From Neobacillus kokaensis (GTDB taxonomy: Bacteria; Bacillota; Bacilli; Bacillales; Cytobacillaceae), in the NCBI RefSeq assembly GCF_014656545.1, contig NZ_BNDS01000001.1, forward strand, positions 189,190-253,189: a DNA stretch of 64,000 nt. The letters are read 5' to 3'. The position numbers were made by a program, and so were the translations under genes. Below the pieces are notes generated by a model. The model ran no database searches. It was not told where the DNA came from and saw only the letters and a program-made list of their open reading frames with translations. Every line of letters begins with the position of its first letter. The stretch's first letter is position 1. Positions 55,173 through 63,623 of this stretch are shown here, in pieces.

Positions 55173-55676
55173 ATGTTTCTCGATGGTTTATTACTGGCTG
55201 TGCTGGCTATTTCGGTGTACACAGATTTAAAGAGCAGAAAAATATACAATAAATTAATTTATCCTGTTTTAATCCTCGGCTTTATATTTCATCTTATACA
55301 AGGGGGATGGGAAGGGCTGGCATTTTCCATCGCCGGTTTTTTCATGGGAGCCTTCATTTTAATTATTCCATTTTTTCTTGGGGGCATCGGAGCGGGAGAT
55401 GTAAAGCTTCTTGCGTTAGTCGGTGCTTTGAAAGGATGGGTATTCGTCATATATACAGGTATTTACATGTCCCTTATTGGGGGAGTAATCGCTTTATTTC
55501 TAATCCTGTTTGGAAAAGGAATGATTCAAAAACTATTTATCTATTTAGTTGGGTTAAGAAATAAACAGAATATGCCGTATGTGTTTAATCAGCAAAAAAC
55601 CTATCCTTACGGGGTGGCCATTGCTGGAGGTGCAATTCTTACCCTTTTTCTCGAAGGGAGAGTGGTAGTATGGTAA
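55173..55676 (+). CDS. tadV: Prepilin peptidase TadV/CpaA
   Basis: A 167-residue polytopic aspartyl protease of the type IV prepilin peptidase family, catalytic part only. Its GAGD motif (GGIGAGDVKLLA) and an N-terminal Asp (VYTDLKSRKIYN) are the catalytic pair. It processes the Flp pilin and pseudopilins. TAGGAGAT precedes the ATG. Confidence 0.93.
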   Translation: MFLDGLLLAVLAISVYTDLKSRKIYNKLIYPVLILGFIFHLIQGGWEGLAFSIAGFFMGAFILIIPFFLGGIGAGDVKLLALVGALKGWVFVIYTGIYMSLIGGVIALFLILFGKGMIQKLFIYLVGLRNKQNMPYVFNQQKTYPYGVAIAGGAILTLFLEGRVVVW

Positions 55677-56070
55677 AAAAATCATAAAGCTCCTTAAGAG
55701 GGAGCAGGGACAGTCACTTGTTGAATTTGCCTTGGTAGTCCCCGTTTTTCTATTTATGATGGTAGGGATGATTAACATGGGATTAGTCCTTTTTAATTAT
55801 TTAAGTTTAAACATAACTGCGCAGGAAGCTTCCCGTCTGGCCGGACTGGGCAAAACCGATGCCGATATCATCCAGTATGTGCAAAGTAAATCTGCAGTCG
55901 GCCATCCGTCAGATATTAAAGTAGCCGTTTCACCGGATCTGGCCTTACGAAAATCAGGAACCTACGCAACCGTTACCTTATCTTATCCGATGGCTGACAT
56001 AACGCCAATCTTTGACCAATTTCTTTCTCCGTATAACCTTACGGCAAAGTCTACCGTCCGGGTGGAGTAA
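55670..56070 (+). CDS. tadE: TadE-like pseudopilin, reading frame split at A7
   Basis: From ATG 55670 (AAGGGAG ahead) the frame reads MVKKS and stops at TAA 55685-55687. Slipping back one base on A-AAA-AAA (55675-55681) joins MVKK to IIKLLKREQGQSLVEFALVV, the expected TadE N-terminus, and continues to 56070 (about 133 residues). No canonical in-frame start exists upstream of TTG 55732, which is inside the membrane helix. It is either a -1 frameshift product, a mutation or a sequencing error. It overlaps the tadV stop. Confidence 0.8.
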
Positions 56071-56100
56071 TAAAAGGCGGGAATTGTGGAGGAAAAGACT

Positions 56101-57045
56101 ATGCTTCAAACGATCATCAAAGCACTAATGAAAAGAAGCCGCTTGCTAATAAGAAATGAACAGGGGCAAATCGTGGCGCTTGCTGCTTTTTCAATGGTAT
56201 TCCTCATCGGAATGATTGGTCTCGTCGTGGATATTGGTTTTGTCTATAAAGCAAAAAGTGATTTAAAAAAATCAGCCACAACCGCTGCCCTGTCCGCCTC
56301 CCAAGAGCTGACGAACGGCGAACCGGCCCGTGTCCAAAGTGTCGTCAATACGGTTTTGGCATCCTACAATGAACAGTCCAGCATGGAAAATACGGAAATT
56401 GAATTAAATCAGCAGGTGCGGGTTTCCTTAACAAAAGAGGTTCCATTTGCCTTTGCTAAAATCTTCGGCATGGAAGGAACGACAATCAGGGAAACAGCGG
56501 CGGCAAAAATTTTCCCTATTGGTTCATTATATGGTGCCATTCCACTTGGTGTTGACGAATCAACCCCTATTACGTACGGACAGACGATTTCCCTAAAAGT
56601 AGGGGCGGGGGATTCTGGCAGCGGTAATTTCGGAGTTCTGGCCTTGGCGGGGACCGGAGCAAAAACGTATTTAGAAACGCTTAAATATGGTTTTGACCAG
56701 GCCCTTTCTGTTGGAGATATCGTACCAACGCAGACAGGGAATATTGCCGGCTCTACTAAGGAAGGGATTAACTATCGGATCAACCACTGCCCCAATCCAG
56801 GCGGGGATCCAACGGTTCGGGAATGTGCACGGATTCTTCCGATTATTGTTTATAAACCGTATCAATCAAGTAGCAATCAATTACAATCGATTAAGGTTAC
56901 CGGATTTGCCTTTTTCTACTTACAGCAGCCAATGAATACAAATGATACAGCTGTTATTGGAACGTTTATTAAACGAGTTGATACCGGCACATTTAAAACA
57001 GGAAGCGTCGATCGAGGGGCCTATATGTCGAGGCTTGTAGAGTAG
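56101..57045 (+). CDS. tadG: TadG-like pilus assembly protein
   Basis: A 314-residue protein with an N-terminal membrane segment after NEQGQIVALAAFSMVFLIGMIGLVVDIGF, the TadG-type start. A region of about 280 residues faces outside. GTGGAGG precedes ATG 56101. It lies after tadE, as usual. There is no VWA-type metal site that I can see, so it is a short TadG variant. Confidence 0.85.
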   Translation: MLQTIIKALMKRSRLLIRNEQGQIVALAAFSMVFLIGMIGLVVDIGFVYKAKSDLKKSATTAALSASQELTNGEPARVQSVVNTVLASYNEQSSMENTEIELNQQVRVSLTKEVPFAFAKIFGMEGTTIRETAAAKIFPIGSLYGAIPLGVDESTPITYGQTISLKVGAGDSGSGNFGVLALAGTGAKTYLETLKYGFDQALSVGDIVPTQTGNIAGSTKEGINYRINHCPNPGGDPTVRECARILPIIVYKPYQSSSNQLQSIKVTGFAFFYLQQPMNTNDTAVIGTFIKRVDTGTFKTGSVDRGAYMSRLVE

Positions 57046-57056
57046 GTGAAGAAAAC

Positions 57057-57734
57057 GTGAATAGAAAGACAATATTAATAATCTCCATAATCCTGGCCGG
57101 CTTTACCACATTTCTTTTTTATCAATACACCAGGCAAATATCACAGCAGGAGAACGGCCAAGAGAAAATGAAATCGGTTATCGCGGCTGCAGAACCAATT
57201 AAAAAGGGTGCGAAAGTGACGGACAAGATGTTAAAGACCGTTAAAGTCCCTGTAAAAAATGTTCTGCCGGAGGCCATATCCGACCCTGCCGGGATTGTTG
57301 GAAAATATGCGGCAGCCGACCTCGCAGCAGGGGAAGTGATTTTACAAAATCATCTTCAAACATTGCAGAAGGCTGAAAACATAACCGAAAAAATAATGGA
57401 GAATAACAGGGCTGTAACCCTTCCGGGCGGAAAAATAGAGACGCTGGCCAATATGATTGAGCCCGAAGACCGGATCGATATTGTTTATACCGGCCCTTCG
57501 CTGGATGGATCAGCCGCTGCGGAAGTCACAACCGTTGTCCAGGAAAATGTACGAGTGCTGGCGGCCGGCAGAAGGATTAAAACAACTGATGCTTTTGCCG
57601 AGTATGACACAATTACAGTTGAAGTCAGGCAGAAAGATGCCGTAAAACTTATCAGAGCCTCAAAAATGGGGACCCTGAATTTTATTTTACAAAGCAAACA
57701 TACATCAGAAGACACGAAAGCGGAGGGTTCGTAA
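57057..57734 (+). CDS. cpaB: Flp pilus assembly protein CpaB (RcpC)
   Basis: A 225-residue protein with one N-terminal membrane anchor and a SAF-type domain (PIKKGAKVTDKMLKTVKVP and the APE/AAADLAAGEVIL region), as in CpaB. GTG start with AGGTGAAG ahead. In Gram-negatives it acts in the periplasm; here the domain should be extracytoplasmic. Confidence 0.9.
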   Translation: MNRKTILIISIILAGFTTFLFYQYTRQISQQENGQEKMKSVIAAAEPIKKGAKVTDKMLKTVKVPVKNVLPEAISDPAGIVGKYAAADLAAGEVILQNHLQTLQKAENITEKIMENNRAVTLPGGKIETLANMIEPEDRIDIVYTGPSLDGSAAAEVTTVVQENVRVLAAGRRIKTTDAFAEYDTITVEVRQKDAVKLIRASKMGTLNFILQSKHTSEDTKAEGS

Positions 57735-58603
57735 TGGAAGGTTCAGAGCTGCAAACACAAAGCCGAAAGGGGAAAATGGCCGTCATTTACAGTGCAAAGG
57801 GTGGAGTCGGGAAAACCTCGCTGGCCGTTAACCTGGCCATTGCATTACATAAAAAAAAGCTGCAGGTTGCTTTAATGGACGGGGATTTTCAATTTGGAGA
57901 TGTGAATGTAGCCATGGATATAGGTTCTTCCTTTTCAATCACCGATGCTGCCGACAGCATTGACAAATTGGATACGTACAGATTGAATCATTTGCTGTCC
58001 AAACATTCGAGCGGTGTTCATGTGCTGTCTGCTCCGGAAAGTCCGGAACTGGCCGATTTAATTACCACAGCTATCATTAGTAAAGTATGCGAGACCATTT
58101 TAAAGGAATATGATTACTTAATCGTGGATTCTGGAGTGGGTCTGAATGATCAAACGCTCTCTTTTATGGAAATAGCAGATGAAATCCTCCTAATGACGAC
58201 CTTGGAACTCATTTCAATTAAAAATACAAAACGGCTGCTCAAAGTTTTTGAAACGTTGGAAATGCGTAACAAGGTAAAAGTGGTTTTGAACCGATCAACA
58301 ATGGAAAGTGTGATTGAAGCAAGCCAGGTACCAGAAATACTGGGGGTGGATCATCTTTATTCGATTCCGAATAATTTTTCGGTTGCATCTAAATCGTTAA
58401 ATCTCGGTATTCCTTTTGTTACTGGGAAGCCAAGCTCCGATATTGCTAAAGCGGTATTTAAAATTGCTGCGAACTTAGATTCGAATGAGCAGCTGTTGGA
58501 AGAGCGGAAAAAGCAGCCTCTGCTTGATAAATTATTCTCTTTAAAAAGAAAAAAAGGAGGAAATAGCGTTGGGATTATTAGAAAAGATGAAAGAAAAATC
58601 TAA
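57734..58603 (+). CDS. tadZ: Tad operon ParA/MinD-like ATPase (TadZ/CpaE type)
   Basis: A 289-residue deviant Walker A ATPase: YSAKGGVGKTSLAVN near residue 20, DGDFQFGDVNVAMD and LIVDSGVGLND. It localises the Tad machinery in other systems. ATG overlaps the cpaB stop (TAATG). Confidence 0.92.
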   Translation: MEGSELQTQSRKGKMAVIYSAKGGVGKTSLAVNLAIALHKKKLQVALMDGDFQFGDVNVAMDIGSSFSITDAADSIDKLDTYRLNHLLSKHSSGVHVLSAPESPELADLITTAIISKVCETILKEYDYLIVDSGVGLNDQTLSFMEIADEILLMTTLELISIKNTKRLLKVFETLEMRNKVKVVLNRSTMESVIEASQVPEILGVDHLYSIPNNFSVASKSLNLGIPFVTGKPSSDIAKAVFKIAANLDSNEQLLEERKKQPLLDKLFSLKRKKGGNSVGIIRKDERKI

Positions 58604-60185
58604 CCGTCCTTCTTCTATTGGGCAGAGAAACAGCGGGTTGCCGGAATACTCAAATGAAGCAACACAACACAAAAGCCCGCCCATGCCAGAAAGGGAAGTT
58701 TCTGAACCTTCCCCTATAAGGAGCGGATCAGAACGGAAGCAAGATGCAGCACCTGACGTTAAACGTCAGGCAGAAGATGGCGGACAGGACAAACCGAATG
58801 TCCCCGAAATGTCATCGGTTAAACTGGAAAACGAGAAAAAAGCCGTTCAGCCAAAAAAGGAAAAACCGGCTGGCACGCTTAAAACAAAATTAAAGGGAAC
58901 TATTCCCATCAATTTTTCACCTCAATATAATGAAAAAAATAAAAAGCTAAAGGAAGAATTGCAGAGAAAAATATTAGAAGGATTTGTGTATGACAGTCCG
59001 GAAGATATCACCACTAAGCTTGAAGGAATGGCACAAGATATTATTCAGGGTGATGCAGCATTGCAAGGAAATGTGGACCGCCATATGGTGATTACGGAGC
59101 TGGTGAATGATATTACAGGATTTGGACCGATTAACCCGCTTTTAGCAGACCATAATGTAAGTGAAATTATGGTTAATGGGCCAAATCAGGTATATGCAGA
59201 ACGGAAAGGCAGGCTGGAACTGACGGAAATCAAATTCAGGGACAACGAGCATGTCATGAATATGATTGACAAAATTGTAGCTCCCTTAGGCCGCCGGATT
59301 GATGAAAGCTCCCCTATGGTCGATGCCCGGCTGCCTGACGGATCACGTGTTAATGCCATCGTGCCGCCGCTGGCGTTAAACGGTCCGACTGTAACAATCA
59401 GGAAATTCTCTGCGGACCCCTTGACGATGGACGATTTAATAGCTTTCGGTACATTGACCAAAGAAATGGCTGTTTTTATTGAAGCCTGTGTGAAAGCACG
59501 GTTGAATATTTTTGTTAGCGGAGGGACGGGTTCCGGGAAAACGACTACGCTGAATGTTTTGTCATCTTTCATTCCAAATGATGAACGGATTATCACGATT
59601 GAGGATGCAGCAGAGCTGCAATTAGGCCAGGAGCACGTGGTTTCGCTTGAAACAAGGCCGCCGAATATTGAAGGAAAAGGAGCGATTACGATTCGTGACC
59701 TTGTCCGAAATTCATTGCGGATGAGGCCGGAACGGATTGTGATCGGTGAGGTGCGCGGAGCGGAAGCATTGGATATGCTTCAGGCCATGAATACAGGCCA
59801 TGATGGTTCGCTTGCAACCGGCCACTCCAACAGCCCGCGGGATATGATTTCCCGCTTGGAAACAATGGTATTGATGGCTGGGATGGAACTGCCGATCCGG
59901 GCAATACGTGAACAAATCGCCGGTGCACTTGATTTGATTATCCAACAATCCCGGTTGAAGGATGGTTCAAGAAAGATTACGAATATTACCGAGGTCCAGG
60001 GAATGGAAGGTGACGTGATAGTTCTCCAGGATATTTTTGTTTTTGAGCAGCAAGGTATAGACTCCAATGGAAAAATTATTGGCAAGCTTGTGCCGACTGG
60101 AGTACGTCCAGCCTTCTATGACCGTTTCGAACATGCCGGCATTCATATTCCGCCGTCTATTTTCTTTGAAAAAGAGGAGGATTAA
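58569..60185 (+). CDS. tadA: Type IV pilus/secretion ATPase TadA (CpaF)
   Basis: A 538-residue secretion ATPase. A long disordered N-terminus (about 1-125, Lys/Glu/Pro rich) precedes the CpaF core with Walker A SGGTGSGKTTTLN (about 317-329), Asp box and the Walker B LRMRPERIVIGEVRG with ATGHSNSP. It powers Flp pilus assembly. TTG start with AAGGAGG; it overlaps the tadZ end by 35 bases. Confidence 0.94.
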   Translation: MGLLEKMKEKSNRPSSIGQRNSGLPEYSNEATQHKSPPMPEREVSEPSPIRSGSERKQDAAPDVKRQAEDGGQDKPNVPEMSSVKLENEKKAVQPKKEKPAGTLKTKLKGTIPINFSPQYNEKNKKLKEELQRKILEGFVYDSPEDITTKLEGMAQDIIQGDAALQGNVDRHMVITELVNDITGFGPINPLLADHNVSEIMVNGPNQVYAERKGRLELTEIKFRDNEHVMNMIDKIVAPLGRRIDESSPMVDARLPDGSRVNAIVPPLALNGPTVTIRKFSADPLTMDDLIAFGTLTKEMAVFIEACVKARLNIFVSGGTGSGKTTTLNVLSSFIPNDERIITIEDAAELQLGQEHVVSLETRPPNIEGKGAITIRDLVRNSLRMRPERIVIGEVRGAEALDMLQAMNTGHDGSLATGHSNSPRDMISRLETMVLMAGMELPIRAIREQIAGALDLIIQQSRLKDGSRKITNITEVQGMEGDVIVLQDIFVFEQQGIDSNGKIIGKLVPTGVRPAFYDRFEHAGIHIPPSIFFEKEED

Positions 60186-60191
60186 ACCTAG

Positions 60192-61190
60192 ATGGCAGTA
60201 CTCAATATATTTGTTTATTTTGCCTTTGCGGCTCTTGTTTTTTTGTTTTTCTTCCTTTTCCTTCAACTGTTTGGTTCTAAACAAAGCCGGATGGACAAAC
60301 GGCTTACCTATTATTTATTAGAGGAAGAAAAACAAGCAATTCCAGTAGAGGGACTGGAAAAGAAACAAAAGAAAGAACGTCTGCAGATCATGAAATGGGC
60401 CCAAAAATCCAATAACCGGATCAAAAAAAATTTGAATAAAAGAAAAACTAACGAGAAAGTGGAGCGTTTTTTGGATAGTGCCGGTTCTTCCTGGACCGCC
60501 GGCGAATATACTGCATTCCGGTGGATCTTTGGCGGGATTTTCAGTGGAATGCTTTTCTTACTAACAGGGCAGTTATTATTCATACTGGTTGGGTTTCTTA
60601 TCGGGTATATGTTTCCTAGGATTCAATTAACGATGAAACAAAAAAAACGGATACGAAAATTCAACGACCAGCTGCAGGATATGATTTCGACCATAATCAG
60701 TTCCATGCGGGCGGGTTACAGCTTTAATCAAGCGTTAAAGGCCGTTTCGGAGGAATCATCCTCTCCGATGAGGGAAGAAATGGAACAGGTGCTGAAAGAA
60801 ATGCAATATGGAATCAGTATGGACGACGCACTCCATCATCTATATGATCGCGTGCCGAGTAAGGATTTAGATATTATGATACAAGCTATATTAATCCAAC
60901 GTCAGGTAGGCGGGAATTTGGCCACAGTTTTATCCATGATAGTGGAGACTATAAGGGAAAGGCAGAAAATTCAGGCCCAAATCAAGGCACTAACGGCGCA
61001 AGGGCGGATGTCTGGAGCCGTAATTGGAGCTCTGCCGTTTGCACTGGGCGGATTGATTTATCTCATGCAGCCTTCCTATATTAAGGTCCTATTTACAAAT
61101 GCAATTGGAATCATTCTAGTTGTTGCAGCACTTGGTTCTGGGATTTTAGGATTCTGGCTGATTCAAAAAATTATTAGGATCGAGGTGTAG
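60192..61190 (+). CDS. tadB: Tad inner-membrane platform protein TadB
   Basis: A 332-residue T2SSF-domain protein with an N-terminal membrane segment, two central segments (near 113-150) and two at the end (about 285-325). ISSMRAGYSFNQALKAVSEES and QAILIQRQVGGNLATVL are T2SSF motifs. It begins 6 bases after tadA. Confidence 0.93.
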   Translation: MAVLNIFVYFAFAALVFLFFFLFLQLFGSKQSRMDKRLTYYLLEEEKQAIPVEGLEKKQKKERLQIMKWAQKSNNRIKKNLNKRKTNEKVERFLDSAGSSWTAGEYTAFRWIFGGIFSGMLFLLTGQLLFILVGFLIGYMFPRIQLTMKQKKRIRKFNDQLQDMISTIISSMRAGYSFNQALKAVSEESSSPMREEMEQVLKEMQYGISMDDALHHLYDRVPSKDLDIMIQAILIQRQVGGNLATVLSMIVETIRERQKIQAQIKALTAQGRMSGAVIGALPFALGGLIYLMQPSYIKVLFTNAIGIILVVAALGSGILGFWLIQKIIRIEV

Positions 61191-61192
61191 TC

Positions 61193-62125
61193 ATGTTATA
61201 CGCTGCCTTTTTTGCCGCTGTCCTGCTATTTATTTTTGGGTTATTATCCATTCCTTTCGAGAAGAAAAGTCAGATTGAAAGCCGGGTTGAAAAGTTTCTG
61301 TTGGATAATCAAGTCAAAACGAATGCTCCTGTCCTTTCTGCAGAAGAGGAAAAGAAAAGGGTTCCGTTTAAGCAACGTGTACTTTTGCCTCTTTGGCTGG
61401 ATGCCAAAAAAAACCTATCCAAGAGGATGCCGGGAAAAAAGGCTGAAAAGCTGGAAAAGCAATTGAGCCAGGCCGGCAACCCTTTTAACATGCGGGCAGC
61501 AGATTACCGGCTGTTGCAGCTGGCTTTCGATTTCGGAATGCCTTTCATCGCTGTGTGTTATGGACTGCTGCTGGGTTTTCGCGGAGGTACATTAATTATT
61601 GTCGCCTCCATTGGAATCGGAATCGGAATCCTGCTGCCAAAACGCTACATGAAAATAAAAATAGCCAAAAGGCAATCGCAGGCAGTAAAGGAATTGCCGG
61701 ATTTTGTTGATCTTTTATTGGTTTCCCTCGAAGCGGGTTTAGGATTTGACTCGGCCCTCAGTAAAGTAATCGGCAAACAAGAGGGAGTTCTTGCCCGTGA
61801 ATTCCGGCGGTGCCTGGAAGAAATGCGTTTAGGTCTGACGCGAAAAGAGGCATTATCAGGCGTTCGGGACAGATTGGAAGCAGAAGAGATTACAGTCTTT
61901 ATTAATAGCATCCTCCGGGGAGAGAAACTGGGCACAGGAATGGTCAAGGTCCTCCGAATTCTAGCAGTAGACGTCAGAGAGCGCAGAAGGGAGAAAGCAG
62001 AAGAAACAGCCCAAAAAGCACCAATCAAAATGCTCTTTCCCCTCGTGTTCTTCATCTTTCCCAGCCTTTTCATCGTCATACTGGGACCGGCTGTCATCCA
62101 AATTTTCCAGCAATTCTCAAAATAA
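61193..62125 (+). CDS. tadC: Tad inner-membrane platform protein TadC
   Basis: A 310-residue T2SSF-domain protein, ELPDFVDLLLVSLEAGLGFDSAL and INSILRGEKLGTGMVKVL typical of TadC, with membrane segments at the start, middle and end. It starts 2 bases after tadB and closes the operon. Confidence 0.93.
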   Translation: MLYAAFFAAVLLFIFGLLSIPFEKKSQIESRVEKFLLDNQVKTNAPVLSAEEEKKRVPFKQRVLLPLWLDAKKNLSKRMPGKKAEKLEKQLSQAGNPFNMRAADYRLLQLAFDFGMPFIAVCYGLLLGFRGGTLIIVASIGIGIGILLPKRYMKIKIAKRQSQAVKELPDFVDLLLVSLEAGLGFDSALSKVIGKQEGVLAREFRRCLEEMRLGLTRKEALSGVRDRLEAEEITVFINSILRGEKLGTGMVKVLRILAVDVRERRREKAEETAQKAPIKMLFPLVFFIFPSLFIVILGPAVIQIFQQFSK

Positions 62126-62365
62126 ATTGCAAGAAAGGAAGGATACATTAAGAGGCAGTTTTAAAGACTGTTTTGAATATATCAGATATTGCGTTATCCT
62201 TCGAAACCTTGCTGCATCCTGCAAATATATTCTAAAATAACATATTTATTCAAAATCGAATTTAGTCGGGTCTATGCAAAAACTGTGACAGACTATAATA
62301 AAAAAATATATATAACCTATAAATAAAAAAACTCTTCCATAATTTTTATTATGGAAGGGGTTGTT
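62126..62365. other. Gap after the Tad operon
   Basis: A weak hairpin (GGCAGTTTT...AGACTGTTTT) near 62152 may end the pilus operon. A TATAAT at 62294-62299 could start the short ORF at 62366. Confidence 0.45.
62331..62361 (+). promoter_or_regulatory. Hairpin covering the ribosome binding site of a short ORF
   Basis: CTCTTCCATAAT pairs with ATTATGGAAGGGG around a TTTT loop; GGAAGGGG is the ribosome binding site of the ORF at 62366. Confidence 0.5.
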
Positions 62366-62467
62366 ATGTTGTGGCAAAACTTATTAAGACGTGTTAAACC
62401 TATAGCAAAATCAGTAAAAGTTGAGGCTTATTCAATTACAGAGATGTTTGAGCAATGTAACACATAA
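62366..62467 (+). CDS. 33-residue peptide of unknown function
   Basis: ATG 62366 to TAA 62467 with GGAAGGGG ahead (within a hairpin). Amphipathic basic start (LLRRVKPIAKSVKV), then AYSITEMFEQCNT with a Cys near the end. It could be a signalling or leader peptide; no family is recognised. Confidence 0.45.
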   Translation: MLWQNLLRRVKPIAKSVKVEAYSITEMFEQCNT

Positions 62468-62473
62468 TCCATG

Positions 62474-62641
62474 TTATTCTTCAGTTAATTCTTCTTCAAA
62501 ATAAAAAGTATTTGGATATTCTTTAACGATGTATGAGTACCTTTTCATGTTTTTAACATATTGACATTTAGAGATTGTTACTGATTCACCGGATGCTTTA
62601 ATTTTGACTTCTTCTCCAACTGTAAAAAGACTTTTCCCCAT
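62474..62641 (-). CDS. 55-residue conserved-looking small protein
   Basis: Minus-strand ORF with a strong site, GGAAGGTGAG, 6 bases before the ATG. The peptide starts MGKSLFTVGEEVKIKASGES with SH3/KOW-like strands and ends FYFEEELTEE. It is convergent with the 33-residue ORF (6-base gap). Unrecognised, but the ribosome binding site and composition support a real gene. Confidence 0.65.
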   Translation of the reverse strand: MGKSLFTVGEEVKIKASGESVTISKCQYVKNMKRYSYIVKEYPNTFYFEEELTEE

Positions 62642-62827
62642 TTTCTCTCACCTTCCATAAATAATTCGATAATAATATTATGGTTATCACTTTTGATAAC
62701 TAAATAATTTAATTTTGGCAGAACTGGCAGGGCAAGTAAGACAGGGGCAGCTCTCATGGATGAGAAAGCCCAGATATAATTAGAGAAGGTTAATATCATT
62801 TTTTAAGCCTAATTTCCTGCCATCTTT

Positions 62828-63232
62828 TTAATCTTTGCTTGAATCCTGTTCTTTATCAAACCACAGCGGTTCCTTATCATCTACATCACCATTGTAGTTG
62901 ATAAGTATTTCTTCCCCTTCTTTTATATCTGTGTAGGCATAGAAGTCAAATGTATGGTTCTCAAAGTTGATCTCATAAGTTGCATTTGGCTCGTACGAAT
63001 GATTGAATAACATACCGTAACCGAGCAAGATTGCGGTATGGTTTTTGCCATACTCGAATACATAATCTGCAAGCAACGTTTTTTCAATATGCACATGCTC
63101 CCTATTAGGATAGGGAAGGACTGGAGCTTTATGGATCAGCTCGCCTTTCTTTATATCAACGGTTGCAAATACTCCACGATTAAATTCGCCATCACTTAAC
63201 GGCGATGTCTTAATTTCTAGTATGTTAACCAC
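62828..63232 (-). CDS. SET domain protein
   Basis: A 134-residue SET domain: N-terminal RGVFATVDIKKGELI, the SAM/lysine site FNHSYEPNATY (76-85), and EILINYN with catalytic Tyr113. SET proteins methylate lysine; small bacterial copies have unknown targets. Post-SET cysteines are missing. Confidence 0.88.
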   Translation of the reverse strand: MVNILEIKTSPLSDGEFNRGVFATVDIKKGELIHKAPVLPYPNREHVHIEKTLLADYVFEYGKNHTAILLGYGMLFNHSYEPNATYEINFENHTFDFYAYTDIKEGEEILINYNGDVDDKEPLWFDKEQDSSKD

Positions 63233-63623
63233 CTACACTTTCTTTAATAGCATATCTAATTATCTTAACATTTTTTCATATAAAAGATAATTAAAAGAAT
63301 ATTACGAATTATCACACGTTAATTTTGCTTTTTTTTCAAATGCTTGGAAGACTTTTCTACCTTCGTCAGTGCAGGAAGTGATGCCATGTCTGGCGGTTCA
63401 ATCCCTGCGATTGCCAAATATGAACCCGTACAATATGATTTTTAAAAAAATTCCCAAACTAGCATGTTTATTTATATAATTATGAAAAATCCGAATGTTA
63501 GTACCTCATAGTTAATAAAGTAAGAGTAAACAGGTGTAATGAGTCTTTAATTGAAAAACCGATGAAAAGTTCCACATTGCGATTTAGTAAAAAAACATTT
63601 GTTTTTTATTAAGGAGGGTTTAA
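63233..63623. other. Gap before etfB, with a possible coding relic
   Basis: An open stretch at 63323-63445 (plus strand) reads like a protein C-terminus (EDFSTFVSAGSDAMSGGS..., ending AKYEPVQYDF) but lacks a start and ribosome binding site. It may be a relic of a lost gene; otherwise nothing is seen. Confidence 0.35.
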
